Assembly (NCBI GenBank): GCA_018242605.1
Contig: JAFEBP010000020.1
Coordinates: 1 to 64,000 of the forward strand
Direction of reading: 5' to 3'
Source: Planctomycetota bacterium
Lineage (GTDB): Bacteria > Planctomycetota > Phycisphaerae > Phycisphaerales > UBA1924
Length of the DNA stretch: 64,000 bases
Shown here: positions 27,053 through 36,406 of the stretch, piece after piece
How positions within the stretch are numbered: the stretch's first letter is position 1
Layout of the letters: each line of letters opens with the position of its first letter
Made by a program: the position numbers and the translations under genes
The notes under the pieces: generated by a model
What the model was told of the DNA's origin: nothing
Seen by the model: only the letters and a program-made list of their open reading frames with translations
Databases searched by the model: none

Positions 27053-27757
27053 TCAGCCCACGCGCCGCGTGTCGCCCCGCTTGGTCTTCTGATGGATCGT
27101 CGGAGTCACATGGAAGGTCGCGACGCACCGCCCCACCTTGCGTTCCTTGCTCGCGATCTTGGCCATCAGCGGGTCCTTCTTCCGCAGCTTCGCCAACCGC
27201 TCGGGCAACACCGCCTGCTGGATCACCTCGATATCCAGCGTGATGTTGAACTCCTTGGTCGTCGCGATCAGCGCCGCGATGTCCTCCCGCGGCACGATGA
27301 TGTACCGGGCCGGCCCGTAGCACGGCCGCAGGAACTTGTACTCGAGCTGCTTGCAGACGATCGTGTAATCCCCGCCCGTGATCCCCATGATGTACGAGCC
27401 GGCCGCGATCTCGCTGTTGCCCAGCAACGCCGCGCCCGCCATCGCGTTGTACCAGTTGCGGTTGAACCGCTTGTACGGCAGTTCGGCCGAGAACGTCCGC
27501 TCGTCCACCTTCTTCATCTTGATGCCGCTGCGGAACGCGTACGGCAGGTAGATCGATGAGCAGACCAGGTGCCAGAAACGGTTGCGGGTGGACAGCCGGG
27601 CGATGAACGCCTCTACCTTGTCGCGGAACGAAAGCGACACCCGCTTGCCCCCCACCCGGGCCAGAAGTTCAGCGTCGGCGCGTCCCTCCGTCGCCTCCTG
27701 TGCGGTGGCGACGGCGGGCGTTGAATCCGGTGCTGTCGTGGCGGTGGGTGCGGTCAC
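27053..27757 (-). CDS. DUF4442-like (hotdog thioesterase-type) protein
   Basis: 234 residues from GTG 27755-27757. After an Ala/Thr-rich N-terminal tail (about 1-45), the body resembles the DUF4442 hotdog family: L-P-Y-K-R-F-N-R-N-W-Y-N-A-M-A-G-A-A-L-L-G, followed by a central helix and beta strands. Members are thought to be acyl thioesterase relatives, but the catalytic residues are not settled. It is convergent with rpsA across a terminator. Assignment is by family resemblance only. Confidence 0.6.
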   Translation of the reverse strand: MTAPTATTAPDSTPAVATAQEATEGRADAELLARVGGKRVSLSFRDKVEAFIARLSTRNRFWHLVCSSIYLPYAFRSGIKMKKVDERTFSAELPYKRFNRNWYNAMAGAALLGNSEIAAGSYIMGITGGDYTIVCKQLEYKFLRPCYGPARYIIVPREDIAALIATTKEFNITLDIEVIQQAVLPERLAKLRKKDPLMAKIASKERKVGRCVATFHVTPTIHQKTKRGDTRRVG

Positions 27758-27814
27758 TCGGAGGATGGTAAGCCGCGCCCCGCCGGGGTCGAGCGGAGGG
27801 GCCGCGGAAGCCGG

Positions 27815-28783
27815 TTACGGGGCGTCCTCGGCAAGATCGAACCACCCCTTGTCGTTGCGGCGGACACGCCGGCACGGGTTGCCCGGTTCGTGGTCCAGCA
27901 CCAGCAACCAATCCCCCGCGGCGGCCTCCGTCAAGTACCAATGGCGGGTGACGCCGCTGGTGTACGGCTCTACGTCGTAGGCCAGGTTGTAAGCCTGCCC
28001 CAGGTGCGCCGCGGTGGGCATCACATCCGGCGTGAACACCACCCGGCGCCCCTTGGTGTCGGTAAACGTGACCGCCTGCTGTCCCCAGGTGTGCCCAGGA
28101 GCGAGGAACACGCTCACGCCCGGCAGGGCGGGCACGGGGGTCATCCGCATATCGACCGTGGTCAACGGAACCTGGTCGCGGTCCGGTATCCGCCCGATGG
28201 GGAATGGACGCGGGGAATCCAGCAGCTGAAGGTGGTCGCGCCAGGCGTCCAGATGGTCATGGAAATATGTCCGCGTCATGACACTGCGGTTGGCCAGAGC
28301 ATCATCCCATTCGCGACGCTGGGTGAAGAGCGTGGCGTTCGGGAACGTCCGCTTCACGCCATGATCCGGACGCGAACCCGCCATGCCGCCCGCGGGGCCG
28401 ACCCAGTCCGGCTGCTCGCCCGCCCGAGCCATGCGGGTCAGCCCCCCGGAATGATCAAAGTGCAGATGGGTTGTGATCACCGTATTGATGGAGTCGGGGC
28501 TGCAATCCACCTCGTGCAAAGCGGTCTCGATCGTGCGGTCCGAAAGCGCGAAGATGTCGCGGCTCTTGAGATCGAGTTTCCCGCCTGTGCCCACCTCGAT
28601 CAGCCCGATCTTGCCCCCGCCCTCGATCAACAGGCAGTTGTGCTGCACCGTGATGCGGCCCTTCTCGTCGCACGGAACGGAACGGGACCAGACCACGCGG
28701 GGAATCAGCCCGAACATCGAGCCGCCGTCAAGGCGGAACTCGCCGGCCCGGAGCAGCCGCCAGGAGTATCGAACATCGCTCAT
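27815..28783 (-). CDS. MBL-fold metallo-hydrolase
   Basis: 322 residues. The zinc motif T-H-L-H-F-D-H-S-G-G lies near residue 100, with further ligands in F-L-A-P-G-H-T-W-G-Q and V-V-F-T-P-D-V. This matches the lactonase/beta-lactamase-fold family of cytoplasmic metallo-hydrolases; the substrate is not evident. There is no signal peptide. It is divergent from the RidA-like gene, 38 bp between starts, so a shared promoter region is possible. Confidence 0.88.
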   Translation of the reverse strand: MSDVRYSWRLLRAGEFRLDGGSMFGLIPRVVWSRSVPCDEKGRITVQHNCLLIEGGGKIGLIEVGTGGKLDLKSRDIFALSDRTIETALHEVDCSPDSINTVITTHLHFDHSGGLTRMARAGEQPDWVGPAGGMAGSRPDHGVKRTFPNATLFTQRREWDDALANRSVMTRTYFHDHLDAWRDHLQLLDSPRPFPIGRIPDRDQVPLTTVDMRMTPVPALPGVSVFLAPGHTWGQQAVTFTDTKGRRVVFTPDVMPTAAHLGQAYNLAYDVEPYTSGVTRHWYLTEAAAGDWLLVLDHEPGNPCRRVRRNDKGWFDLAEDAP

Positions 28784-28821
28784 AGCCGAGGGTACGTGGG
28801 CGTGGGGTGATACGCTGGTTC

Positions 28822-29220
28822 ATGGAGCGGCAACTGATTTCATCGGGTTCCACGTTCGAGGCAACCATTGGGTACTCGCGGGCGTTGGTCGTAGGCGATT
28901 GGGTCTTCGTTTCGGGCACCACTGGGTTCGACTACGCGAAGATGACGATCGAGGCGGACATCGCGGCACAAACTCGTCGGTGCCTGCTCAACATCCAATC
29001 CGCCCTTGAGAAAGCGGGCGCGACGCTCGCCGACACCGTTCGCGTGCAGTACATCCTGCCGGAGGCGGCGGAGTTTGAGAAGTGCTGGCCGGTGCTGCGC
29101 GAGTTCTTCGGGGAGGTGCGGCCCGCGGCGACGATGATCGCGGCCGGCTTGGCCGACCCGCGCATGAAGATCGAGATCGAAGTGACCGCGCTCCGCGGGT
29201 CCGGATCCAAGCGAGCGTGA
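28822..29220 (+). CDS. RidA/YER057c/UK114 family protein
   Basis: 132 residues from ATG 28822 (GTG 28807 is also in frame). The Rid fold is shown by an early V-G-D-W-V-F-V-S-G-T-T-G segment, a central helix A-Q-T-R-R-C-L-L-N-I-Q-S-A-L and E-V-R-P-A-A-T-M-I-A-A-G-L-A-D-P-R-M-K-I-E-I-E. The Arg near the C-terminal sheet used by true RidA enamine/imine deaminases is represented by the P-R-M-K-I-E-I-E segment. Rid proteins hydrolyse reactive 2-aminoacrylate and similar imines. It could differ in substrate, since the family is broad. Confidence 0.85.
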   Translation: MERQLISSGSTFEATIGYSRALVVGDWVFVSGTTGFDYAKMTIEADIAAQTRRCLLNIQSALEKAGATLADTVRVQYILPEAAEFEKCWPVLREFFGEVRPAATMIAAGLADPRMKIEIEVTALRGSGSKRA

Positions 29221-29223
29221 GTT

Positions 29224-30015
29224 CTACGCCATGGCGGGGGCCGCGGCAAGCCGCCAACGACGGGAATGCCACGCGAAGTACGCGCCCAGGCCCAAGCCAA
29301 AGACAATATGGGCCAACACAGTGACCACAACGAAGCGGGCGTTGAGATGGATTCCGAAGAACGACGCGTAAGGCGAAACAAGCAGACACACCTCGATGCC
29401 CACCGCCATCACCGTGGCCCACAAGACCGGTTTCCACGAGTGCTCGCCGGTGCGCAACGCCCCGATGGCTTCCTTCGCGCCGGCGTACATCGCGGCGAAC
29501 ATCACGCCGAATGTCGCGCCGTTGCTGAAGTGGTACGCCCAGCCCAGGAAGTGCGCCGCGAGCGAATAGCCCGCGCCCCAAGCGCCGCCGGGTTGGCCCG
29601 CCGGCACACCCTGCTCCATGGGCTCGCCCAGGATCAGTGCGCCGAATCGAGGGAAGACCTTGAACAGCGGCATCTGCGGGATGCCGAACTTGCCCATCCC
29701 CCAGGCATCAGAGAAGACAAAAGGGAGCCGGAACACGTCGTACGCAACGGCCCCGGCCAATCCTCCGAGACTGCCGATGATCACCGCACGCCATAGCCGG
29801 CCGTCGCCGCGGACGCGGTCCAGGATCGCGATACCATAGAGCAAGGCGGTGGCGGGAAGCAGAATGAAGTAAAAGAACGTGCGCATGTCGCACAAGTGGT
29901 ACATCTCGCTGAGGAGGCACCAGATCGAGGTCGCGGCGAGAAAAAAGACCAATACCCGACCGGGGCCGGTCCAACGCAACACGCTGGGAATGGAAACGGA
30001 GCCGTCGCTAGACAT
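29224..30015 (-). CDS. Hypothetical polytopic membrane protein
   Basis: 263 residues with about six transmembrane helices: V-L-V-F-F-L-A-A-T-S-I-W near the start, F-Y-F-I-L-L-P-A-T-A-L-L-Y-G, a Gly/Ala-rich helix G-S-L-G-G-L-A-G-A-V-A-Y, and three near the C-terminus. A conserved-looking segment contains H-F-L-G-W-A-Y-H-F-S-N-G-A-T-F-G. I recognise no family. It ends 4 bp from the stop of the RidA gene, tail to tail, and diverges from coaX with about 100 bp between the starts. Confidence 0.7.
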   Translation of the reverse strand: MSSDGSVSIPSVLRWTGPGRVLVFFLAATSIWCLLSEMYHLCDMRTFFYFILLPATALLYGIAILDRVRGDGRLWRAVIIGSLGGLAGAVAYDVFRLPFVFSDAWGMGKFGIPQMPLFKVFPRFGALILGEPMEQGVPAGQPGGAWGAGYSLAAHFLGWAYHFSNGATFGVMFAAMYAGAKEAIGALRTGEHSWKPVLWATVMAVGIEVCLLVSPYASFFGIHLNARFVVVTVLAHIVFGLGLGAYFAWHSRRWRLAAAPAMA

Positions 30016-30117
30016 GCGTTGAGTGTACGGCGCGGGGTCGGGATTCTTGCGGTTTGAGAGGCTGGGGAGGAGCGTGTCGGGACTTCCCGCCGCCCCACCA
30101 CTACCCTCGTGGTACGC

Positions 30118-30915
30118 ATGTCACAATCGCTCATCGCCATCGCCGTCGGCAATACCCGCACCCGCTTCGGCCTCTTCGAGGGGGGGAAGGAAATCTCGGG
30201 CGCCACATCGCTGGCGAACAACGACGGGGCCGCGCTGCGTGCCGCGATCGTCGCGTTGACGGAAGATCGGCACGACGTGCCGATTGTGATGTCGTCGGTG
30301 AACCACCCGGTGGCCGATTCGCTCTGCCGCGATCTCGATGACTCAACGGGCGACACGGTTCTGCGGGTCAACAGGGATCTGGCGGTGCCGATGAAACACT
30401 CGCTCGAGGACGCGACCACCCTCGGACAGGACCGGATCCTGTGCGCCTACGGGGCGTTCCGCCGGGCCAAGCAGGCGTGCGTGGTCATCGACGCGGGGAC
30501 CGCCATCACGGTGGACTTTGTCGACGGCCATGGCGTGTTCCACGGCGGGGCCATCGCTCCGGGCGTGAACATGATGCTGCGGGCGATGCACGAGAAGACC
30601 ACGGCGCTGCCCTCGCTGGAGTTCACTCCGCCCGACATGGCCCGCGGGCCGTTCGGCAAGGACACAACGCACGCGATGCTGCTGGGTGTTCGGGGGGCGG
30701 CGGTGGGGTTGGCGCACCTGCTCATTGACGAGTACGCGGCTTTCTACGAGGCGTACCCGCAAGTGGTGGCGACGGGCGGTGACGCCGCGGCGTTGTTCGA
30801 AAACGACGAACTGGTCGAGCACGTGATCCCGGATCTGCAGTTGATCGGGATCATGGAGGCGTTCATGGCAGCTCAGGAGGAGGAAGCTGGAGCTGAACAT
30901 GGCGAGCCCGGATGA
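30118..30915 (+). CDS. coaX: Type III pantothenate kinase (CoaX), first motif degenerate
   Basis: 265 residues from ATG 30118. It catalyses the first step of CoA synthesis, ATP-dependent phosphorylation of pantothenate, with an ASKHA fold. Motifs: L-G-Q-D-R-I (Asp 105), V-I-D-A-G-T-A-I-T-V-D-F-V (Asp 125) and G-G-A-I-A-P-G. The N-terminal motif, normally D-x-G-N-T, reads A-V-G-N-T (Ala 9), so the usual phosphate/metal-binding Asp is missing; the other two Asp residues are in place. The gene overlaps the next by 17 bp and is probably translated together with it. Activity is uncertain because of the Asp-to-Ala change. Confidence 0.8.
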   Translation: MSQSLIAIAVGNTRTRFGLFEGGKEISGATSLANNDGAALRAAIVALTEDRHDVPIVMSSVNHPVADSLCRDLDDSTGDTVLRVNRDLAVPMKHSLEDATTLGQDRILCAYGAFRRAKQACVVIDAGTAITVDFVDGHGVFHGGAIAPGVNMMLRAMHEKTTALPSLEFTPPDMARGPFGKDTTHAMLLGVRGAAVGLAHLLIDEYAAFYEAYPQVVATGGDAAALFENDELVEHVIPDLQLIGIMEAFMAAQEEEAGAEHGEPG

Positions 30916-31882
30916 TCGCTCGGCGACGTTCACGATCGAGACCCCCACTTCCGCGCCGGGCGCGGTGGCGATCGTTCGGGTGGCGGGAGATGTGGAACGA
31001 GCGTGCGAAGCGATGGGGTTTGCAGCTCCTGCAATCGGGCACATTGTTCTACGTTCGATCGCGGGAGTTGACACAGGGTTGGTCGCGCGATGGAGCGAAG
31101 ACAGTGTGCATGTGATGCCGCACGGGGGGCCCGCGATCCTGCGCCGACTGGCGGCGAGACTGATCGAGTTGGGCTTCAGACAGCTTGATGCGGGTGATTT
31201 GGGCGGAGCCGCGGCGTTGCGGGCTGAGTATCCGGAAGCAACATCGGATCTGGAGGCGCGGATGTTGGCAGCGCTCGCTCTCGCTGCCAGTCCGCTCGCG
31301 ATTGATCTGCTGTTGGCGCAGCCGCGCCGGTGGGCAACGCCGATTGGTTCGAGCGATGCAGTACGGGATCGAACCCTGCGAAGACTCATCGATCCGCCGT
31401 TGGTGGTGGCGATCGGACCGCCGAACGTGGGGAAATCAACGCTCTGCAACGCGTTGGCCGGTCGGGCCGTGTCGCTCGTGGCCGATGTGCCGGGGACGAC
31501 CCGCGACCACGTGGGGGTGACACTGGACCTGGCGGGGCTGGTGGTCCGGTATGTAGATGCGCCCGGGCTGCGCGAGAGCGAGGACGCGATCGAAACCCAG
31601 GCCGCCAAGATGGCGATCGACCTGGCTGCGCACGCGGACCTGCTGCTTGTGTGCGGCGACTGCACGGCGGCTCCAACGGTTCCGGCAGAACTCGCGGGGC
31701 TGGACCGGATGATCGTGGCACTCCGGGAGGATCTGGGGCACGGGGCGTTCGAAGCGGATGTTCGCGTCGGCGGACTGGCGAGCACGACGCCACAGGGCTT
31801 GGAGGACTTGGTCGCGGCGCTTCGCGAGCGGCTCGTGCCTCAAACCATGATTGAGTCCCCGGCGCCGTGGCGGTTCTGGTAG
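30899..31882 (+). CDS. Short MnmE-like (TrmE) GTPase
   Basis: 327 residues; MnmE is normally about 450. ATG 30899 lies inside coaX and has GGAG 6-7 nt upstream. The N-terminal part resembles the MnmE folate-binding domain (P-G-A-V-A-I-V-R-V-A-G, M-P-H-G-G-P-A-I-L-R-R). The G domain has G-P-P-N-V-G-K-S-T (about 173), P-G-T-T-R-D-H (G2) and D-A-P-G-L-R-E-S-E-D (G3). The G4 motif, normally N-K-x-D, appears to read L-R-E-D, and the C-terminal Cys motif (F-C-I-G-K) needed for tRNA U34 modification is absent: the protein ends A-P-W-R-F-W. It may be a reduced, repurposed GTPase. The relation to coaX is by overlap only. Confidence 0.75.
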   Translation: MASPDDRSATFTIETPTSAPGAVAIVRVAGDVERACEAMGFAAPAIGHIVLRSIAGVDTGLVARWSEDSVHVMPHGGPAILRRLAARLIELGFRQLDAGDLGGAAALRAEYPEATSDLEARMLAALALAASPLAIDLLLAQPRRWATPIGSSDAVRDRTLRRLIDPPLVVAIGPPNVGKSTLCNALAGRAVSLVADVPGTTRDHVGVTLDLAGLVVRYVDAPGLRESEDAIETQAAKMAIDLAAHADLLLVCGDCTAAPTVPAELAGLDRMIVALREDLGHGAFEADVRVGGLASTTPQGLEDLVAALRERLVPQTMIESPAPWRFW

Positions 31883-31892
31883 CAAAGAAGTT

Positions 31893-33056
31893 TCACAACT
31901 GTGGGCAGACGTCTCGAGCTACGGCCAGAAAAGTCTGCAGCCGGTGCGACCAGAGGTGGCGTTCGGCGATGCGGTCGCGGCCGCGGAAAGCGAGAGAATA
32001 CGAAAGTGATGGATCGGACAGGAGCGCTTCCACCTGTTCTCTCGCGGCGGCCGGGCGATCGGCGGGGAAGAAGGCCGCGACGTCACCGAACTCGGCGCGA
32101 GCGGCGAGACGATCATCGGCGAGCGTGGCGCAGCCGGCGGCGAGGGAAAGCAGCAATCGTTCGCTGTACGAATGCGTGAACTGCGTCGGCCCCCATGCGA
32201 GGCAGACGCGGGAAGCAACGAGCACCGCGGGCAGATCCTGGTACGGAACTTCACCCTTGTATTCAATGCTGCCGCTGCAGTGCGGGGCCCAGGCCTGCGG
32301 ACCCACCACGGCGGTGGGCACGCCCTGCATGGCCGAGAGAATCGAGAGCCGCCGTTCCCGATTGAGTGACGCGGTGGTGTATCGCCAGATTGCGGTGAGC
32401 AACTGCCAGTGATCGGGGGACACCATGCCGGGCGTGAGCGCGAGATCGAACGCCTGTGAAAACGGCATGTGAGGGAACCGCATCTGCATCGCCACGATGT
32501 CATCGCACACGGGGTGGATTGGCGCGGGCAACTGTGCGTGCAGCGCGGCGATTTCCTCGGCAGAGTGAATGGAGCCGGCGATCAACAGCGGGATTGGGCG
32601 TGCGCCGGGCTCGTCGGGCCGGGCGTTGTAACCGGCTTCGAGAGTCTCCGGATCGCAGAGAGCTTCCGGAGGAACGCCGTGCGGGCAGGTCATGTGCCGC
32701 AGGGTCGGCCAACGCAAGCGCAGTAGGTGCGCATCGTCGCGGCACGGCAGTAGCATTCGATAATCGGCGCGGGCCGCGAGGGCATCGATGTGAGGAGCAA
32801 ACAGGGCGAGGGGATGATCTACGAAGAAGTGCAGTATCGCGACCTGATCGTCCGGGGTGGTTTCGCGAATCCAGCGCCAGAGTTCCTGGATGTTCGCCGG
32901 GAAGTTGAGCAAGATGAAGAGCGCCGGTCCGGACCCAGGGGGCGGATTGACACGCCAACCAGACTGCGCGAAGGCCCGAGCAATCTGCGCCGACATGGCG
33001 TCCAGCAGGCTGTAACGGGAGACAAACTTGGGGGGGATGTACAGACGGCCGGGCAT
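31893..33056 (-). CDS. Glycosyltransferase-like protein (CgeB/GT4-like C-terminal domain)
   Basis: 387 residues, no signal peptide. The N-terminal half is a Rossmann-like domain (L-F-I-L-L-N-F-P-A-N-I, V-A-I-L-H-F-F-V-D-H-P). The C-terminal half has the pattern P-Y-Q-D-L-P-A-V-L-V-A-S-R-V-C-L-A-W-G followed by H-S-Y-S-E-R-L-L-L-S-L-A-A-G-C-A, matching the 'Glyco_trans_1_2'-type domain that binds a nucleotide sugar with a conserved Glu (here S-Y-S-E-R). Donor and acceptor are unknown. It sits next to and divergent from the GDP-fucose-type gene, 92 bp between the starts, so a fucose-linked role is possible but not shown. Confidence 0.65.
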   Translation of the reverse strand: MPGRLYIPPKFVSRYSLLDAMSAQIARAFAQSGWRVNPPPGSGPALFILLNFPANIQELWRWIRETTPDDQVAILHFFVDHPLALFAPHIDALAARADYRMLLPCRDDAHLLRLRWPTLRHMTCPHGVPPEALCDPETLEAGYNARPDEPGARPIPLLIAGSIHSAEEIAALHAQLPAPIHPVCDDIVAMQMRFPHMPFSQAFDLALTPGMVSPDHWQLLTAIWRYTTASLNRERRLSILSAMQGVPTAVVGPQAWAPHCSGSIEYKGEVPYQDLPAVLVASRVCLAWGPTQFTHSYSERLLLSLAAGCATLADDRLAARAEFGDVAAFFPADRPAAAREQVEALLSDPSLSYSLAFRGRDRIAERHLWSHRLQTFLAVARDVCPQL

Positions 33057-33148
33057 GCGAAGAGGATACTCGGGCTGCGAGCGGGAGACCGACGCCCACG
33101 AGAGGGCGGGGGCGACGGTACCATCGGCATCTCAACGATCACTGCGTG

Positions 33149-36124
33149 ATGCCTTCTCCATTTGACCTCATCATCCTGACTGCGTCCAACGATGCCCAGG
33201 CCCTGGGCTATCGCGTGCAGTTGTCCAGACGCGGGCTGACTCCAGAAGGAGAAACACCGTGCGAGGTCATCGCAGACCCCAAGGGCGCGCGGGTTGGGTC
33301 GGGCGCGGCCACATTGCTGGCTATGGCGCACGCGATGAGAGCGTTTGGAAAGACCGGAAAGACTGCAGAACCGGCGGTGCCCTTTGCCGGAAAACGAGTC
33401 TTGATCCTGCACAGCGGGGGTGACAGCAGAAGGCTTCCGGCGTACGCCGCCCACGGAAAGATCTTTGCGCCGCTGCCGTCGGTAACTGGCGCGCCGTTGG
33501 CGCTATTCGATCTGATTCTCAAAGACCTTGAGGGGCTGAAACTCCCCAGCGAGGGCGGCGTGCTGGTGGCCGCGGGTGACCTTCTCCTGAACGTGTCACG
33601 GAAGCCGCCGACACTGCAAACGAGCGGAGTGACCGGGGTAGCGTGCAGGGGCGATGCGGCCCGGGCATCGCGGCACGGGGTGTATGTCGTTGACGCAAAG
33701 AGCAGAGTTCGCGACTTTCTACAGAAGCCAACGCGGGAGTTTGCGAAGAGACGCGGGGCCGTGGCGCGAGATGGCTCGCTGCTAATTGACACGGGACTCG
33801 TTCATATCGGCGCCGTCGCGGCGGCGGCATGGATGGAACGGTGCGGCGCGGTGCCCGGAAGAGCCAAGCCGCTGGCGGGATCGTTGCTGGCGGACATCAC
33901 CGGGGCGAAATGCCCGATGGTTGACCTGTACGAACACGTGCTGATGGCGCTGGTGCCTGGACGGAGCACCACCGAGTATCTCGCCGGATTGCTGAAGCCG
34001 CCACAGTCAGCGGCCGAATCCGCTTGGCTGGCCCGGCTGCGGGAAGCGCTGCTTCCGGTCAAGTTCCGCTCGAGCGTCGCTGATTCTTGCGACTTTGTAC
34101 ACCTGGGGACGACACAGGAGTTTCTCCGAGAAACGTTCAGGATTGTGCCCACTCCGCCGGGCCTTGAGATCGCTCCCAGAACTCTGGTGTACAACAGCCG
34201 CGACGTTTCGGTCGAGTCGGACGGGTCGGACACAGTCATCGTCGAAGGGTGCAATAGCGCAAGGCTGAGCGGGGCGATCCGGTTGCGGGGGCCGTCGCTG
34301 GTGGTGGGCGTGCCGTACGCGGCGACCGCACGGGTGAATCTGCCCAAGGGCGTGGGGCTTGTGTGTCTGCCGATCGGAGCCGACAAGTGGGCGGCCGCGG
34401 CTTTCGGCGTTGAAGACGATTGCAAGACGCCGATTGAACGCGGCGGCACGTGGTGCAACACGCCGCTCTCATCGAATCTGAAGGCGATCAACATCTCGGA
34501 GGAGTTGCTATGGCCCGATGCGGGCGAACGGTCGTTGTGGACCGCGCGGCTATGGATCGTGGGCAGCGCCGATGAGTCGATCAGCGCTGCTGTACACATG
34601 GCAAACGGCTGTGTACCGCCGGGCTCCTGGAAAAACGCTCCGAAGGAGTCGTTCGCGACGCTGATGCAGTGTGTGAATCACGAACAATTGACGCGGCCAC
34701 AGTTGGTCGATGACCTCCCGGAGTTCCTGGGTGGGAGTATCGTCGCCGATGGCGGCGTGCGGGGCCGATTCATCGATGCGCACGCACGCATCGCTCGCAT
34801 GAGTTCAGGGGCGCAGCGATCTGCCGCTGAACGCAACCTTGAGTGGGAACTCTCGAAGCGGCACGATCCGCTCACGCGGGCCAGGCTCGCCGCTGCGCTT
34901 GAGTTTCTGCGGGGCCGCGGCCGGTCACGCACGGCCGGTTGTTCCGCCTCGGCGATGGCCGAGCAGGGCGTGCGAGAGGCGGTATCCCGCGGTTTCGAAC
35001 TTCCACACAGACCCCCCACCCCCGCGATCCTTCCGGGCCAGCACGTGTGGGCGACTTCCCCAGCGAGGATCGATTTGGCGGGGGGATGGTCTGACACTCC
35101 TCCGATCTGCAACGCGTACGGAGGGAAGGTCGTCAACGCGGCGATCACGCTCAACGGTGCCGCGCCGATCCAGGCGGTGGCGACACTCCGGCCGGATTCG
35201 CGGACACTGCGCATCACGAGTATTGACCTTGGTCGTACGGTGGAGGTGGCGAGCACAGCGGACGCTCTGGATTTTCGAAATCCGGGCGACTGGTCAGCGT
35301 TGCCGAAAGCGGCGCTCGTGCTGTGCGGGATCGCGCCGGGAAGTCCCGCCGCCGACTTCTCGCGCTGGATCAAGCGATTCGGGGCGGGTGTTGATCTCAC
35401 GATCTTCGCGGCATTGCCCAAGGGTTCCGGGCTCGGCACCAGTTCAATCCTGGGCGCAACGATCCTGAGCGCGTTGGACCGGGTGGTGGGCTCTGCGTTC
35501 GATCGCGATTCGCTCTGCAGGCGTGCGAGCATTCTTGAGCAGATGATGTCGACGGCGGGGGGATGGCAGGATCAGGCCGGGGGGATCACGCCGGGAACCA
35601 AGTTCCTGGAGACCCTTCCCGGCCTAGATCAGACGCCTTCGATCACGACGCTGGGACTGCCTCGTGGAGTCTTGGAGCGGAGCCTGTTGTACTACACCGG
35701 TTACACGCGCCTGGCCAAGAACATCCTTCAAGGAATCGTGACCCGATTCCTGCTGGGGCACTCGGCCACCCACGCAACGGTCGAGGCACTGCGAAACAAT
35801 GCGGACAACATGAAGCGTGCCGCCGACGCCCAGGACGCGTCGGGGTTCGTACAGGAAGTTGCCAGGTACGGCCAGCTCAAACGCACCATCGACGCGGGGT
35901 CCATAACCCCTGCCATCGAACGGATGGTCAAACCGATTGCTCGGCACCTTGACGCCTACGAACTAACGGGCGCCGGCGGGGGCGGGTTCATGTTCATGAT
36001 CGCCAAGTCGCCGCGAGACGCCGCGCGCATTCGACGGGCTCTGGAGGCCCGCCCACCCAACGAAACCGCCCGCTTCTACCGCTTCGCGATCGATGAAGTT
36101 GGGCTGTGTGTGCGGGTGCTGTAG
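33149..36124 (+). CDS. Bifunctional fucokinase / fucose-1-phosphate guanylyltransferase (Fkp-like)
   Basis: About 991 residues. ATG 33149 overlaps an upstream in-frame GTG (33146). The N-terminal half is the L-fucokinase/guanylyltransferase domain, with G-S-G-A-A-T-L-L-A-M and the signature L-H-S-G-G-D-S-R-R-L-P-A-Y near residue 90. The C-terminal half (from about 620) is a GHMP kinase: A-R-I-D-L-A-G-G-W-S-D-T-P-P and the ATP loop L-P-K-G-S-G-L-G-T-S-S-I (about 760), then G-A-G-G-G-G-F-M. The length and order match Bacteroides Fkp, which converts free L-fucose to GDP-fucose in two steps. A divergent glycosyltransferase is the only sugar-transfer gene near it. Confidence 0.88.
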   Translation: MPSPFDLIILTASNDAQALGYRVQLSRRGLTPEGETPCEVIADPKGARVGSGAATLLAMAHAMRAFGKTGKTAEPAVPFAGKRVLILHSGGDSRRLPAYAAHGKIFAPLPSVTGAPLALFDLILKDLEGLKLPSEGGVLVAAGDLLLNVSRKPPTLQTSGVTGVACRGDAARASRHGVYVVDAKSRVRDFLQKPTREFAKRRGAVARDGSLLIDTGLVHIGAVAAAAWMERCGAVPGRAKPLAGSLLADITGAKCPMVDLYEHVLMALVPGRSTTEYLAGLLKPPQSAAESAWLARLREALLPVKFRSSVADSCDFVHLGTTQEFLRETFRIVPTPPGLEIAPRTLVYNSRDVSVESDGSDTVIVEGCNSARLSGAIRLRGPSLVVGVPYAATARVNLPKGVGLVCLPIGADKWAAAAFGVEDDCKTPIERGGTWCNTPLSSNLKAINISEELLWPDAGERSLWTARLWIVGSADESISAAVHMANGCVPPGSWKNAPKESFATLMQCVNHEQLTRPQLVDDLPEFLGGSIVADGGVRGRFIDAHARIARMSSGAQRSAAERNLEWELSKRHDPLTRARLAAALEFLRGRGRSRTAGCSASAMAEQGVREAVSRGFELPHRPPTPAILPGQHVWATSPARIDLAGGWSDTPPICNAYGGKVVNAAITLNGAAPIQAVATLRPDSRTLRITSIDLGRTVEVASTADALDFRNPGDWSALPKAALVLCGIAPGSPAADFSRWIKRFGAGVDLTIFAALPKGSGLGTSSILGATILSALDRVVGSAFDRDSLCRRASILEQMMSTAGGWQDQAGGITPGTKFLETLPGLDQTPSITTLGLPRGVLERSLLYYTGYTRLAKNILQGIVTRFLLGHSATHATVEALRNNADNMKRAADAQDASGFVQEVARYGQLKRTIDAGSITPAIERMVKPIARHLDAYELTGAGGGGFMFMIAKSPRDAARIRRALEARPPNETARFYRFAIDEVGLCVRVL

Positions 36125-36406
36125 GGTGTTTACCTATTCAACGGCGCGAACTCGGACGCCGCCGGCAGCGAATGATGCACGGCAGGAATGGCTCGGACCG
36201 ACTTAAGACACTTCGTGGAGGAGTAGGGCTGCACACCCTGCACCGCCCACGACGTCCGTATGAGTCCGATATCATCTCTGCCCCGCTCCTCCCCAAAGAT
36301 GCCTTGATCGTGACGGAATCCTGAACCGATGCAATCCAGATCATCTGGCGACAATCTCACCGTTGTCCCACGCGCGATTGAAAGACCGTTTCCCCGGAGA
36401 CCCCTC

